This document shows, piece by piece, positions 10,785 through 21,344 of a stretch of DNA of 64,000 nt. A program made the position numbers and the translations under genes. The DNA is taken from positions 197,839,141 to 197,903,140 of the forward strand of contig CM035414.1 in assembly GCA_020310875.1 (NCBI GenBank), given 5' to 3'. The notes below the pieces were generated by a model. It ran no database searches. It was given only the letters and a program-made list of their open reading frames with translations, and was not told where the DNA came from. This DNA is from Ceratopteris richardii. Taxonomy: Eukaryota; Streptophyta; Polypodiopsida; Polypodiales; Pteridaceae. How positions within the stretch are numbered: position 1 is the first letter of the stretch; the number at the start of each line of letters is the position of its first letter.

Positions 10785-10796
10785 GCTCTGATACCA
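10785..10796 (-). other. Primer-binding site of family D copia
   Basis: On the minus strand it reads TGGTATCAGAGC, an exact match to the initiator tRNA-Met complement, three bases inside the LTR end. Confidence 0.9.
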
Positions 10797-10798
10797 AT

Positions 10799-11034
10799 TG
10801 TTGGAGTTTGGGGTCTATGGAAGCACACAAACATCACAGGGAAGAAGAAGAAGAAGAAGAAGCTTAGAGCAAAACACACTATATGGAATGTATTACGAGG
10901 AGAATATACAAGGATAAGTAGCCCATTAGGGTAATATGCCTATATATAGGCCACGAGAAAAAACCTCCTAAAAGGGGAAAAGGTGCCTCGGTGGTCCTAG
11001 TGTGTTCACACATCACTACTCAAATATATCAATA
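10799..11034 (-). repeat. 5' LTR of family D copia (about 236 bp)
   Basis: The plus-strand end at 10799 is TGTTGGAG; the other end is near CAAATATATCAATA at 11034. The reverse complement matches the LTR at 24316-24548 throughout, including GATATATTTGAG, ACACTAGGACCA, CCTATATATAGGC and CTCTAAGCTTCTTCTTC. A TATA-like TATATATA lies near 10950. Confidence 0.85.
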
Positions 11035-12681
11035 TCGAGATCTCCTAAACAAAACTTGATGAGATGTGATATGTAGGTACTAGAGACTCCAATCTAGATA
11101 TCCTAAGTTAAAATATCGGAAAAAAAGGAGTACATGTAGAGAAATAAATTCTACAAGATCACTTTAATGATGAAGATGCAGTAGTAGACAATATAAATGT
11201 GTTTGGAAGAATGTATCAAAATGTAAATCCTATTGAACATATGATAGAAGGGAATTGTATTCCCCTACACATAGATAATGTGAGCTCAAGGTATGCTCAC
11301 GTTTTTATCTCAATGCATCTTAGAATGGCTCTAATGTTGCGTGAATAAAAATATGTCTGTTTATGCTCATAGTTTGAGTTTGAATTTTAACTTTCCCTAA
11401 CTTAAAAGTGATTCTACACTTTAGGGATGATTTGACTTGATTCTTCCTACCACATGAGTCATGGCTTTAGCTCCCAAACCTCACAAAATTCTTTCTCCTT
11501 TTCTACATTTACTTTTATCTAAGATAAATACAATGATATTGACAAGCATAGGTTCACATGTATGACTTCAAGTGAATGAACAAGTAATATGTGTAGTCGT
11601 TGTGATTTAACAATGCAATTAGGCTTGCTAAATGTAGCAACATAAGCTATTGAATTGGTGCTTGCATTATGTGTCACTTGTGCAAAACATTTCATGTTTG
11701 AACCTCATTGTCTTATCCAAAGATCTATTACTTGGCAATTTCCAACATTCTTCAGCCTTGAATCAATAAAATATTTATCAAAGAGGATATATTCTTGAAT
11801 GTTTAACTATAAATGATATGTAACTCAGGAATACATATTATTTCAATTGTTTAGACAATTAGGTCATCAATTACAATTAGCAATGTTATATACTTGGAGT
11901 CACTCTATGATCATCTTAACAGAAGTGTATTACTCACTTACTTTTGTATCTATATCATTGAAAGTTATAACCTTCCAAATTGCTAGCCTTTCTTTGGACA
12001 TGTTTACTTTGAAAGTTCTTCCTAGAGTGTACTTGAAATCGCACTTGTGGTTTGTTCATGATTCTCAAACATTCTTCTTTAAGTATTTTAAATACTTCAA
12101 GTAAACTTTAACATCATTATCTTTCTTTTGATTTCTGGTAGTGCTTCTTACACATTGTTAAAGAACCCATTGAGTGAATGTTGTGTATGGATGGGTTTCA
12201 CACTCTTATTTGCTCATGAATTAAGTCCAAACCTAGATTCTCTAGTGCAATCCTTCCTCCATCATTTTGCTACCGCTTGCCATCTAATATGCGTATAGGA
12301 TTACTCAATTCCTTATGCATCTTACCTTTGTGGTATGATGGCATGAGCAAGCTCCCCTTGTGAGAACACATGATAAAAACCTCAATCTAAGAATTTTTAT
12401 ACTTTTTAAAACTTTACAATCTCCACTAAATGATCCTGAATTCAAATTCAAAGATCTACCTAAAACTGAATCCTAGAGTATAGGTTATATTCCCTCGTCA
12501 CTCAACAACCAAATGAGTCATGTTTTAGAGATTCCCATGTGGTTGTGAACCACTTTTATACGTAAATATGAAGGACTTTTTACAAGAGGTTGATCATATT
12601 AATCTTTGTATGAGTTATGTCAATTAACTAAGTTTGTGTTAATTAACCAAGTATGTGGGCTTAGTTTTAATGGCACCAACA
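11035..12681 (-). repeat. LTR-like DNA, including 3' LTR of copia element E
   Basis: Reading down from 12681, an LTR start TGTTGGTGCC lies directly after a polypurine tract, so the 3' LTR of element E begins here. Its far end is not defined. A segment near 12420-12540 (TTCAAATTCAAAG, then ATGAGTCATG) resembles 11360-11500, suggesting a second decayed U3 copy. No coding frame with a recognisable product was found between 11035 and 12681. Confidence 0.45.
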
Positions 12682-12696
12682 GCTCCCCATCAAGCC
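12682..12696 (-). other. Polypurine tract of copia element E
   Basis: On the minus strand it reads GGCTTGATGGGGAGC, then TGTTGGTG (LTR start). Confidence 0.8.
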
Positions 12697-12699
12697 TAA

Positions 12700-14088
12700 C
12701 AAGCTACGTCTTTATTCCTCCTTGATTTCTTGCAAGTCAATCATCAATTTGAATCTATTCATATTGGCTCCATCCAATGACTTTGTGAGTATATCTGCAC
12801 ATTGTAAATGAGCTGATACATAAGATAGTTGAATATCCTTGCTAAGAAATCTCTCCCTTACATAATGATAGTGCACTTCAATATGCTTAGTCCTTGCATG
12901 ATGTATAGGGTTGGCATCCCAATGCAGTGAACTAGTGTTATCTCCAAAGATTATGCAATGTAAGAGTGTATCCCCAAATCTGCATATAATTGCTTAAGCC
13001 ACATGGCTTTTCGAGTTGCATTTGCCAAACCTCTATAGTTTACTTCTCTGGAAGATAACGCCACAATTGGTTGTTTCTTAGATGACCATGATATAAGTTT
13101 GGAACCTACAAAGGATAAGTATCCTAAAGTGCTCCTCATATCATCCTAGAAGCCAACCCAATCTACATCCGAACACATCTTTATGTCTATTTCAGAAGTG
13201 AAGGGATAAAACAACCCTTCTTTCATTCTACCCTTCAGATATTTGAGCACCCTTTTTGTAGCTTTCATATGAGGCTTCCTTGGTGCATGCATAAACTGAT
13301 TCAATGTACTTACTCCATAAGCAATGTCTATTCTTGTTAGGGTAGCATAGTTGAGGCTCCCTACAAGATTTTGATAACCTGTAACATCCTCAAGAAGTTC
13401 TCCTTCATGAGAACTAAGCTTATGGTTGAGATCCATGGGTGTACCTAAAACTTTGGTGTTCTCCATCTTAAACTTTACCAACACATCATGTAAATACTTT
13501 CTTTGAGTAATAAATATACCAAAATCTCTGTACACAAGCTCTAAGCCAAGAAATTATGTTAATAAACCAAGATCACTGATTTTAAACTCTTCAATTAGTT
13601 GAGCCTTAACCTGCTTGATGCCATTAGCATAATTCCCTATGATGATGATGCCATCCACATAGACACATAAGTAGATAACCTTTGAATTGGTCTTCTTTAT
13701 AACTAAAGAAGAATCTACCTTGCTAGCCACAAAGTCTTAGTCTTGCAAATAAGTAACAATCCTATGGTTCCAAGCTCTATGAGCTTGCTTGAGACCATAA
13801 AGTGCCTTCCTTGGCTTGGGTACATATCCTATTTTATCTTCATCTTCAAAACCTCGTGGTTATGCCATGTACACCTCTTCTCATATCCATCCATTTAAGA
13901 ATGCATGCTTGACATCTAGCTAATGTGGACTTTAATTCTTAGAAGGAGAAACACTTACCATAACCCTAATTGTTAGCATCTTTGCTATAGATGAAAAGGT
14001 TTCTTCATAGTCCGCTCCATGAGTTTGGGCAAATCCTTTTGCCACTAACATTGCCTTATACCTATTTATAGAACCATCTGATTTCTTT
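12700..14088 (-). pseudogene. Copia RT and RNase H, element E, 5'-truncated
   Basis: The minus strand starts inside RT at 14088 (KKSDGSINRYKA, LVAKGFAQTHG) and continues through ALYGLKQAHRAW and a catalytic box reading YVDG (last Asp changed). It goes on to LGLELVYRDFGIF, the LNYATLTRIDIAYG segment and KPHMKATKRVLKYLKG (13146-13535). RNase H follows: SWSSKKQPIVALSS (12951-13139), HARTKHIEVHYHYVRER and CADILTKSLDG. Scattered stops show decay. Gag, protease and integrase are missing; the break at 14088 has no LTR signature. Confidence 0.85.
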
Positions 14089-15176
14089 TATATTTTATAT
14101 AAGAGAATTCAGGTAAACCATCGTATAGTATAAAAAGGACTCATTAAACAAAGTCCCATGGCAAACACTATCATGATGAATCATGTTTATCTAACAATTG
14201 ATCCTAAAACAAATTTCGAGCCATTAGTCAATAAAGATAAAATCTATTGGGTACATAGAAATTTAGATACACATGAATTCCAATTCAAAACATTTTAAAG
14301 TCAAAAAAGACTCAAGTACAAGCAAAGATTGCAAGTTGCTTTGTGCAACATCGATGGGTTCCAAAGCCAACATTGCCCAATCCAATGCATACATTTGTAT
14401 TTCACTTGAGGCATGCATAAGACTAGGGCCTCATCTAAAGATCATTCATTAGGTAGCCCAAGTTTGGAAACACTTGCACTAAGTGGGCGCATTCACATAC
14501 ATTGTAACAAAAATCATTTTGTTTTAATTCTTTTTATGGAAGTTAGTGAAAAAGATATGATTCCTTATATTTGACGATGCAAAGTGTAAGATTTTGGAGT
14601 TGATTATTATAGAAAAATCCACATATTCAAGTCAGTTTTGAGCACCTTTCTTGAACGAAAATCTTTCCGAACCATTACTTTTGTATGGATTTATCAAGTA
14701 TGCATGTGTTTGGAGTCTAACTTTGAAATTAGGACTATGCATACACAATTTTTTTCATCAATGGCGCAACGGAGAATATGCCCTCCAAATTGCAAGTGTG
14801 CTAGAAGACTCTTCCGACCTAATAAAGGGCTAGTAGAGTCATCCAAATATAAAAGCATCATGAAGGAAAATACACCAAACTAAAATCTAGGATCTAGTTG
14901 AAGAGTAATAGCGTTGTGTGCCCCACTTATGAGGTGCCAACCTACAATGCTTGGAAGGCCATTTCCTCATTTTCAAATATCATAAGAATGTGGTTTGCTT
15001 GCAAAACCTAATACTTGCTAACCATGAGGCCATATGGAAACCACTGCTTATGGAACCATTTTCTGAAGATTTGAAGTGGGCACTTTGGAGCCAACATCTA
15101 CCCAATAAGAGAAATCCTCTTTAACTCTTCTGGCTTAGTTGAAATGCCCTTCGTAGGAAGGGTGAAAAAGAGATGT
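14089..15176. other. No recognisable gene
   Basis: AT-rich unique-looking sequence with only short chance frames (for example 14638-14883, no domain). No LTR ends, tRNA or repeat array seen. Confidence 0.5.
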
Positions 15177-15850
15177 TCAACCTCAAAAAGTTCTAGATAA
15201 GCAACCAGTTAGGGTTTGAAGTCATCCATGTAGAAAATGGACTTTATTTAACATAGAAGAAGTACTTGCTAGATGTGTTGTATATAGTAGGAGTGAACGT
15301 TAGCCACTCACATAACCTATGGATCCAAAAGAAAATCTATGTGCAGGTGGGAAACCACTTGAATTTGTTATATTATACACATGAGTAGTGGGGAATTTAA
15401 ATTATCAAACAATCACAAGAATTGACTTGGCTTAATGTTGAAGGATTATTATCTCATTTTTATAGTGCACCAACTAATCATTTTGCTTGATTGTATCCAA
15501 GAGAATGTTAAGATATTTCCAGCATATAGAGAATGGAGATCTATAATTTTGGCATGGATATGGACTACAACCCAAGGTCTTTATTTGTGCTGGTCAAACT
15601 CATTCTAAGGGATGATAAAAAGAGTGTATCTTTCTATTTCTTCATGCTACAGTCAAGGGTCACTTCATGGATGTCCAAGAAATGACCTATAGCTGCACTA
15701 TCATATACTGAAGTAGAAAACCTATTCTTAGCACTTACTACATCTGAGATCATGTGGCTCAAGAATTTTCTCAAGGACTTGGATGGTGTCATTGGGAGAC
15801 AAACTTTCAAGCATTTATCTAGCCATAAACCCAATGTTCCATGCAATAAG
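15177..15850 (+). pseudogene. Copia RT C-terminus and RNase H remnant (element F)
   Basis: Frames with stops read ENGLYLT and KKYLLDVLY near 15235-15290, a SAPTNHFA remnant near 15455, then SWMSKK near 15670, TTSEIMWLKNFLKDLDG at 15740-15790 and IYLAINPMFHA at 15815-15845. These are in copia RNase H order. The reading ends in a TG-rich repeat. No LTR was found, so this is an isolated relic from another copia family. Confidence 0.72.
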
Positions 15851-16036
15851 TATATGTGTGTGCACGTATGTGCATGTATATGTCTGTATGTGTGTGTATA
15901 TGTATGTATGTGCATATGTATGTGTATGTGTAGAAACATATACAAGTGTATGTATATGCATGTGTATATGTATGAAACATGCATGTGCATGTGCATGCAT
16001 TTCCATTTGCATCCGTGTGTATGTGCATGCATATGT
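15851..16036. repeat. TG/TA-rich microsatellite tract
   Basis: A run of TGTG, TATG and TGCA words with no unit longer than about six bases. It gives spurious Cys/Val/Met-rich or His/Thr-rich frames on both strands. It ends where the gypsy LTR begins. Confidence 0.9.
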
Positions 16037-16668
16037 GTTGGCAATGGTCACGGCAGTCAAGGACTTACGAGACAAGAAAGCCAACGGAGAGAATCAGAGA
16101 ATTGAGAAGGGCCAAGAGGGAAAAGCAGTCAACGGAGATCTGGCAAATAGGCATATCATTTTTCATGAATGAATATTTCCCAAATAGTGATTTTAGTCAC
16201 TCCACAACAATATAAATATCATTTTTTATTATTCCCACTCCATTTTGTACAAGCTGAGGAGTCCTTGAGCTTGAGGAGTATTAGTAGTATTTATGCACCA
16301 ATTTTCATAATTTTCAGAGCTCGTTTGAGCCTCCAAAATAGCCTTAGAACCTAATTTTTAACTAGGCCGGACACTAGGTCTCGACAAGACCAAAGCTACT
16401 CAAAAACTATAAAAAGAGCTAGAGAGCTCATTTTTGAGGTTAGCTTGTTGTAGATTTGGACTTGTATGAGAACTCTTTTGCAACAGAAGTGACTCCATTG
16501 TCTCTCTCTTTGTTCTTGCCTTGTGTGCACGTGTGTGTGTATGTGTGTGCATGTTTGTGTGCTTCTCATTCACGCACTTGTGCCATCACTTGTTTGAGGT
16601 CTTCATACCATCCTCATGTCTTCCCTCATTGACATTAAAGGAGGTGCTACTCATCACTGAGCTACACC
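16037..16668 (+). repeat. 5' LTR of tRNA-Asp-primed Ty3-gypsy element G
   Basis: Starts near TGTTGGCAATGG and ends a few bases before the primer site. Several stretches match the inverted LTR copies at 54553-55980: CTCCATTTTGTAC, GTCCTTGAGCTTGAGGA, TATAAAAAGAGCTAGAGAGC and CTCATTTTTGAGG. The TATAAAAAGAGC box near 16408 is the likely TATA element, since the equivalent in the other copy reads CTATAAATAGAGC. The exact left boundary is uncertain. Confidence 0.72.
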
Positions 16669-16674
16669 AAATTT

Positions 16675-16692
16675 TGGCGCCGTTGCCGGGGA
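16675..16692 (+). other. Primer-binding site, tRNA-Asp type
   Basis: TGGCGCCGTTGCCGGGGA matches the complement of the plant tRNA-Asp 3' end, the primer known for many Athila/Tat-group gypsy elements. Confidence 0.93.
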
Positions 16693-18395
16693 TTGAGCTT
16701 TCACGACGAGCGTGTGATAGTAAGATGTAGAGTGGTAATGTTGGCATTGTAGGTACTTTCTTTACTTTTCCTTATTTTTCTCTTTCTTACTTCGTCATCA
16801 CCATCATCATCCTCACCATCTCCCACCTCCATCTCCATCATCGTGAAAATTTCAGTTTTTTGATCATATCACCTTCCCCCTTCCATTTCCCTCATTTCAC
16901 TTGTGAGAGAGAGCGAGAGAGCGATTTGTGTGCACTGTTTTTGCATGTTTCTTGAGTTTTCTTGTAGGTTTTTGCTGTGTCATCATCTCTAGTAGTCTGT
17001 GCAAGTACGAAAAATCTCTACTCTAGCTCTATGGCGTGGACCTCTGTCGATCGTGATCGACATAAAACTTGAGCTTTTGGTAAAACAAAGTGCACCACTA
17101 TGACACACATGAGGAGCACATTCCAAATCAATAATTGAAACTAAAAAATTCCGTGTTTCTCTATCAATTGCGATTGACACTGTCAATCGCGACTGAGAGC
17201 CATGATCAACATCCGCTGTCAATCGCGATCGACAGTCTCTGTCAATCACGACCAACAGACTCTGTCAGTTGCGACCGACAGACCTCGATGGACTGCCACA
17301 TAGGACTCAGTCAATCACGATCGACACCGTTGATTGCGACCGAGTGAAATACCACAATTGGCACAAATATTTGCATGTCCACATGTCCATCGCGATGGAG
17401 AGAACCCCGATTGACTAAAATTACGATGAGAATTGCGAAAAAAGTGTCGATCACGATTGACACCATCAATCGCGACTAACAAACCCCACGACAGACTCTC
17501 TCAATTGCGATTGACACCATCAATCACGAGTGACATGTCGATCGTGATTGACATGACCGACGGACATATCTATCAATCGTGATTTATAGACCTGTCGATC
17601 ACGATTGACAGGAATTTTTGGCTAATTTTTTAGGGTTTTGAATTCCAAAGTTTTTGGGTAATTTTGGGCATAAATATCAAGTAATTAGGCGCCTACGCTA
17701 GTAATTTGAGAAAAATCCTATTTGACTGTTAGCCTATTTGAAACGTGTTTTGACCCCAAAAGCCTGAATTGCCGTAACTTCCTCATACGAAATCTGTTCG
17801 GAGTGATCTTAGGCTCATTGGAAAGCTCCTTTTGTAAAACTAATATGGGAAGTTATAGATAAGGTATTTTGAAGTGGACCATACCTAGGGGGAGTAAAAC
17901 TAAGGGATATCTAGAATTGTTTCCTATAAAGACAAAGGGCAAATTGATATCTGAATTACATGAATGAAAGTGATTTGTTAAGTCCTTTGGATGTAAGTCT
18001 TGAGGTAACATTGGGACTTTTACAGGCCCATTGAGAGCACTAGAGGGCATCCAAAGCAAGGACATTCTACAAGCTTGAGAACGGGGTTCTTGATCACTAA
18101 AGAGCAAGGGATCAGCAAGTGAGGTTGGATCATTCTCAACTCCTTTTGTCAATTCCTAGCTTAGGCTAAATGCGAGTAGTGATAGAAATAAGTCAGGGTT
18201 ATGATAGGAATTTATCAAGTTGAAGACTTCCTAAGCACTCAACTTCAAATCTCTTTGCGATCCATAACTTTGAAGGAAAGAATTTGCGATCAGCTTAAAG
18301 TGCAGAAAATCAGTCAAATATTCCTGACGACGTGATACAGACAAGAGCATAAACACTATAATCAACTAAAAAAAGAACCAAGTGACTGCTACAAA
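16693..18395 (+). other. Long untranslated leader of gypsy element G
   Basis: No gene-like frame lies between the primer site and the first gag-region frame. The leader holds a pyrimidine-rich stretch with CATCAC repeats (16745-16900), a GAGA run near 16905, the palindrome cluster (17045-17610), and a region (about 18150-18230) that matches 47990-48110 of the inverted second copy. Long leaders are typical of this gypsy group. Confidence 0.7.
17045..17610. repeat. Cluster of 18-bp palindromes (consensus TGTCRATCRYGATYGACA)
   Basis: At least a dozen near-palindromic 18-mers are visible, for example at 17045-17062, 17217-17234, 17240-17257, 17263-17280, 17309-17326, 17385-17402, 17445-17462, 17536-17553 and 17593-17610. 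The three at 17217-17280 are spaced exactly 23 bp apart; elsewhere spacing varies. Each unit could form a hairpin in RNA or bind a dimeric protein. Copies differ mostly by C/T or G/A in the ATCGCGAT core, as CpG decay would give. Confidence 0.88.
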
Positions 18396-19276
18396 TTGAT
18401 CTGCAATGAGGTTGTACTTGGGAAAAATTGGGGTTGTTTAATCGGGCATATGAACCTTAGATCAAGACGACACCTAGGGAGAGATAGAAAAAGCCTTAGG
18501 TCTTTAGAGGCTAGTGTGAATCACACTAGTAGGTCTTGGGTCCATCAGTTGAGCAATGATTCACAATACCCTAGCTCTGAAACTAGTGAATCAGAGATAT
18601 CTCATGGAATGGAGAGACCAATAGGAAGTTTAGGCATGGCTTACTTGCAAAAGGTTGAAGATCCTTACAAGAATCAACTAGAATACCTTAGGACCAACCG
18701 ATTAGGTGCTTGCATCTATGAGGACGGCCTACAAAGATGTGTGGTCCAGATCAAAAACCCAAATCAACCAATTGGACTAGAACATCCGGTAGTCAATTTT
18801 GAAAATGGTGCATACTTGGACAAAGAAGGAACCATGTATGTGGTGGCCACTACCTAGATAGGACAGATGAACTTGGTAATGTGATCCCAGAAAGGGACGT
18901 AGGTGGGTGACCTAGAGTAAGGAAACATAGGTGGAGAGCCTAGAACCCCTCGAGGCACATCAGTTCTCACTAGAAGTATTACACCAGAGTGGGTTCCAGG
19001 GAAAATAAGAGCATAGATCTGCTCTTAAACGGAGAGATTGATGAAGCCTTTTGGAGGTATAAGCCTGATCAGCCGAATGAGGTAGGAACGATCACAATCT
19101 ATGAGTTCAAAGATCCTGATAGACTAGACAAAGTGATCTATTTAGACAATGCTTTAGAGAGGATCTTTGTGGTCAGAGAGCATGGTAGGCATGCCTACAC
19201 TTGGAAGGGAGAATTTATTTTTCCCCAACAAAGATCTAATGTCTCTTATGGCCACCAAGGAGCGGGAACATCCTAA
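18396..19276 (+). pseudogene. Gypsy element G, N-terminal gag-region frames
   Basis: Two frames, 18396-18857 and 18989-19276, separated by a stop and frameshift, precede the capsid region. The first has MNLRSRRHLGRDRKSLRSL and YLRTNRLGACIYEDGLQRCV; the second has DEAFWRYKPDQPNEVGTI and AYTWKGEFIFPQQRS. I recognise no standard domain. The DNA is conserved in the inverted copy (about 47000-47860), which supports a real N-terminal part of this family's Gag polyprotein or a leader protein. Confidence 0.6.
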
Positions 19277-19336
19277 GCTCATGGAGCTCAAAGGGACAGA
19301 AGTAGAGATAGGCTAGAGGTAAGTTTTGCCAACCCC

Positions 19337-19855
19337 TTGGGAAGAGAAAGGATGAGAACCTTCGGGCCAACCCAGTTGGTTAAGTGCATGAAGAATTACT
19401 TCGATGGCACTAGAGATCTATATGATCATGTGGCCGAGTTCACACAAGTCGTGAGAGTTGAACAAGTTGAGGACCTGCTCACGCAATACAATACCTTTGG
19501 TCTAACCCTTAGGAACACCACCCTTATGTGGTTTCAACCACTAAATGAGAGACACTTTAGGAACATAGACGAACTTCTAGAGGCTTTCATTACCCAATTC
19601 TCTAAGAGTGGCATAAGGCATAATACTTCCTCATTGATTCACACCTTCAAGTAGACACCTCAAGAGACCGTGAGACTTGCAGGAAGAAGGTTTAGGCAAT
19701 ACTTAGAGAGATGTCCTATTCCTGAGTTACTCACACCAGCGAAACAAGTGGCTTTATTCCTAGATGGATGGCTAAGTACCAAATTGAGATCTTATGTGTC
19801 TTTGAAAGACTCCAGGACCATAGAAGAGTGTGTACGCATGTGCATTGACATTTAG
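19337..19855 (+). pseudogene. gag: Gypsy Gag capsid domain, element G
   Basis: Frames 19337-19654 and 19670-19855, separated by one stop, read as a retrotransposon gag domain. LVKCMKNYFDGTRDLYDHV corresponds to the common FdGttDP-h-l motif, LTLRNTTLMWFQPLNE to the 'a..W...l' helix, LLEAFITQFSKSG to the 'F...F...y' segment, and FRQYLERC and LFLDGWLSTKLRSYV follow. Such domains assemble the virus-like particle. Start and N-terminal limits are not clear because the upstream frames are broken. Confidence 0.82.
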
Positions 19856-20640
19856 GGGAAGAATTAGAACTTTCAAAAACCTACAAAGATTCAGATGGTT
19901 CTACTAGCCTCACATCCACGAAATCCACATCTATTGAGGAACTCGCCGAGAAAGTAGCTCAGAAGTTAGGTGTATCAAGCAAACGAATGCCAAGGTTTGT
20001 GGGAGTCAAAAGATTCTATACTTGTGGAGGTGACCATATGCCGAACATATGTCCCATCATGGCTCAACCCTAAGTGAACCCTAGCAACCAATACTGCACC
20101 ATAGAACGGAGATACACTAATCACACCATGCAAGATTGCCTGTACAATAAGCAAGCAGTTAGGCAACCTTACCCACAGCCATAACCACAACAGGTAGATA
20201 CTAGAACCAATACCCACTAGAGCAGTACGGTAGGCCCTCGCAACCCTATCAGCCACCCTATCAAAGGCAACAAAGACCTCAACCAGTTCTAGCACAACAA
20301 CCCCCTGCTCCAGCCAATGTGATCCCGGTAAAGTATGCAACAGCAGAAGAAAATTTGAATAGAGCCATAGTGCCATCAACACCATTACTATCAGAAAGTG
20401 ACCCTAGTGATCATAGTTTTGACTCTACTCAAATTGATATCCCACAAGCTTACTACATGTAGTCACCCAAGCATAACGAGTCATACTACTACGAAGATCC
20501 GAGTGAACCTAGTTGGGAGCCAGAGTATGCAAATGTCATGTACGTAAACCCCAACTCTAGGCTTCAGCCTAGGCACGTAAGACCCCCATTTCCTAGAGGA
20601 CCATGCTATCGATTTTAGGGAGATCACCTCATCCATGATT
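19856..20640 (+). pseudogene. Gypsy gag linker with degenerate zinc knuckles
   Basis: Across several broken frames, knuckle-like motifs appear: YTCGGDHMPNIC near 20020-20055 (first Cys replaced by Phe), CTIERRYTNHTMQDC near 20095-20145 (second Cys changed to Glu), and GDHLIHDC near 20620-20648 with a stop before it. The DNA between is Pro/Gln-rich. Together with the intact knuckle that follows, this Gag once had four knuckle positions, more than the one or two common in plant gypsy elements. Confidence 0.6.
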
Positions 20641-20645
20641 GCCCT

Positions 20646-21254
20646 ATGCCTGCACCAGCACACACCCAATCTGTGTTGATTCAAGGATTTTGTCCCAATT
20701 GTGGGAAAGAGCACCTCTTGCACGATTGTCCTAAGAACCCTAACAATGCACCGAAAATCACTCCTATCAATGTTATTGGGCTAGTCGTGGACTCTATAGG
20801 AAGTGTAACTTCCACTGCCCCTGTGCAAGTGGTCACTAGAGCCCAAAATTTGCAACAAAACCAAGGTTTAGGCCAGGAAAAGAGTTCGCAGGTCAGTGAG
20901 ACCGAGAGCATAACCAAGAAAAGGACTAGAGCTTGGAACGACAGCCGCGAGAGAATGAAAAGACAATGGGCAAAGAAAATGAGGGAACTTGAGGAAAGCC
21001 TAAGAGAAATGAAAGCCAACATAATTGCACTCACATCTCAAACTCACTCTCACACGACTCCACCACCACCATCCCCACCTCCTTCCAATCCACCTCACCT
21101 AATCCCACCACCCCCTAGAGTAGGATCAGTCTTAGCCGATCCCACTCCCAAAGACATAGACATGATGCTGAAAGCATATCAGGCCAGAATCCAAGAAGGG
21201 CCAAACGTAACGGATCATGAAAAGTGTTATCCTAGAGCCAAACTAGAGCTTTAA
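20646..21254 (+). pseudogene. Gypsy gag C-terminus with intact zinc knuckle, element G
   Basis: A 202-codon frame opens with FCPNCGKEHLLHDCP near residues 17-31, a complete CX2CX3HX4C knuckle. It continues into VVDSIGSVTSTAPVQVVTRAQ, the type of linker that precedes protease in plant gypsy elements, then a charged helix-rich part (ERMKRQWAKKMRELEESLRE) likely to form a coiled coil, and a proline-rich run. The frame stops at 21254 and gypsy sequence ends by about 21340, replaced by copia sequence. Protease, RT and integrase of this element are missing. Confidence 0.75.
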
Positions 21255-21344
21255 CAAACCAAAATTTGTGCTAAGATGGTGGAATTGGCTCAAACCATGT
21301 TTGAGGCCAGTCACCTCTTTAACTTCTCTAGTTCAGCTAAGATG

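Noticed and set aside
14089..15176. Organelle-derived insert
   Set aside because: Some phrases looked chloroplast-like at first, but no organelle gene or tRNA could be read.
15634..16215. Several overlapping frames rich in His/Thr or Cys/Val/Met
   Set aside because: They are translations of the TG/TA microsatellite on both strands.
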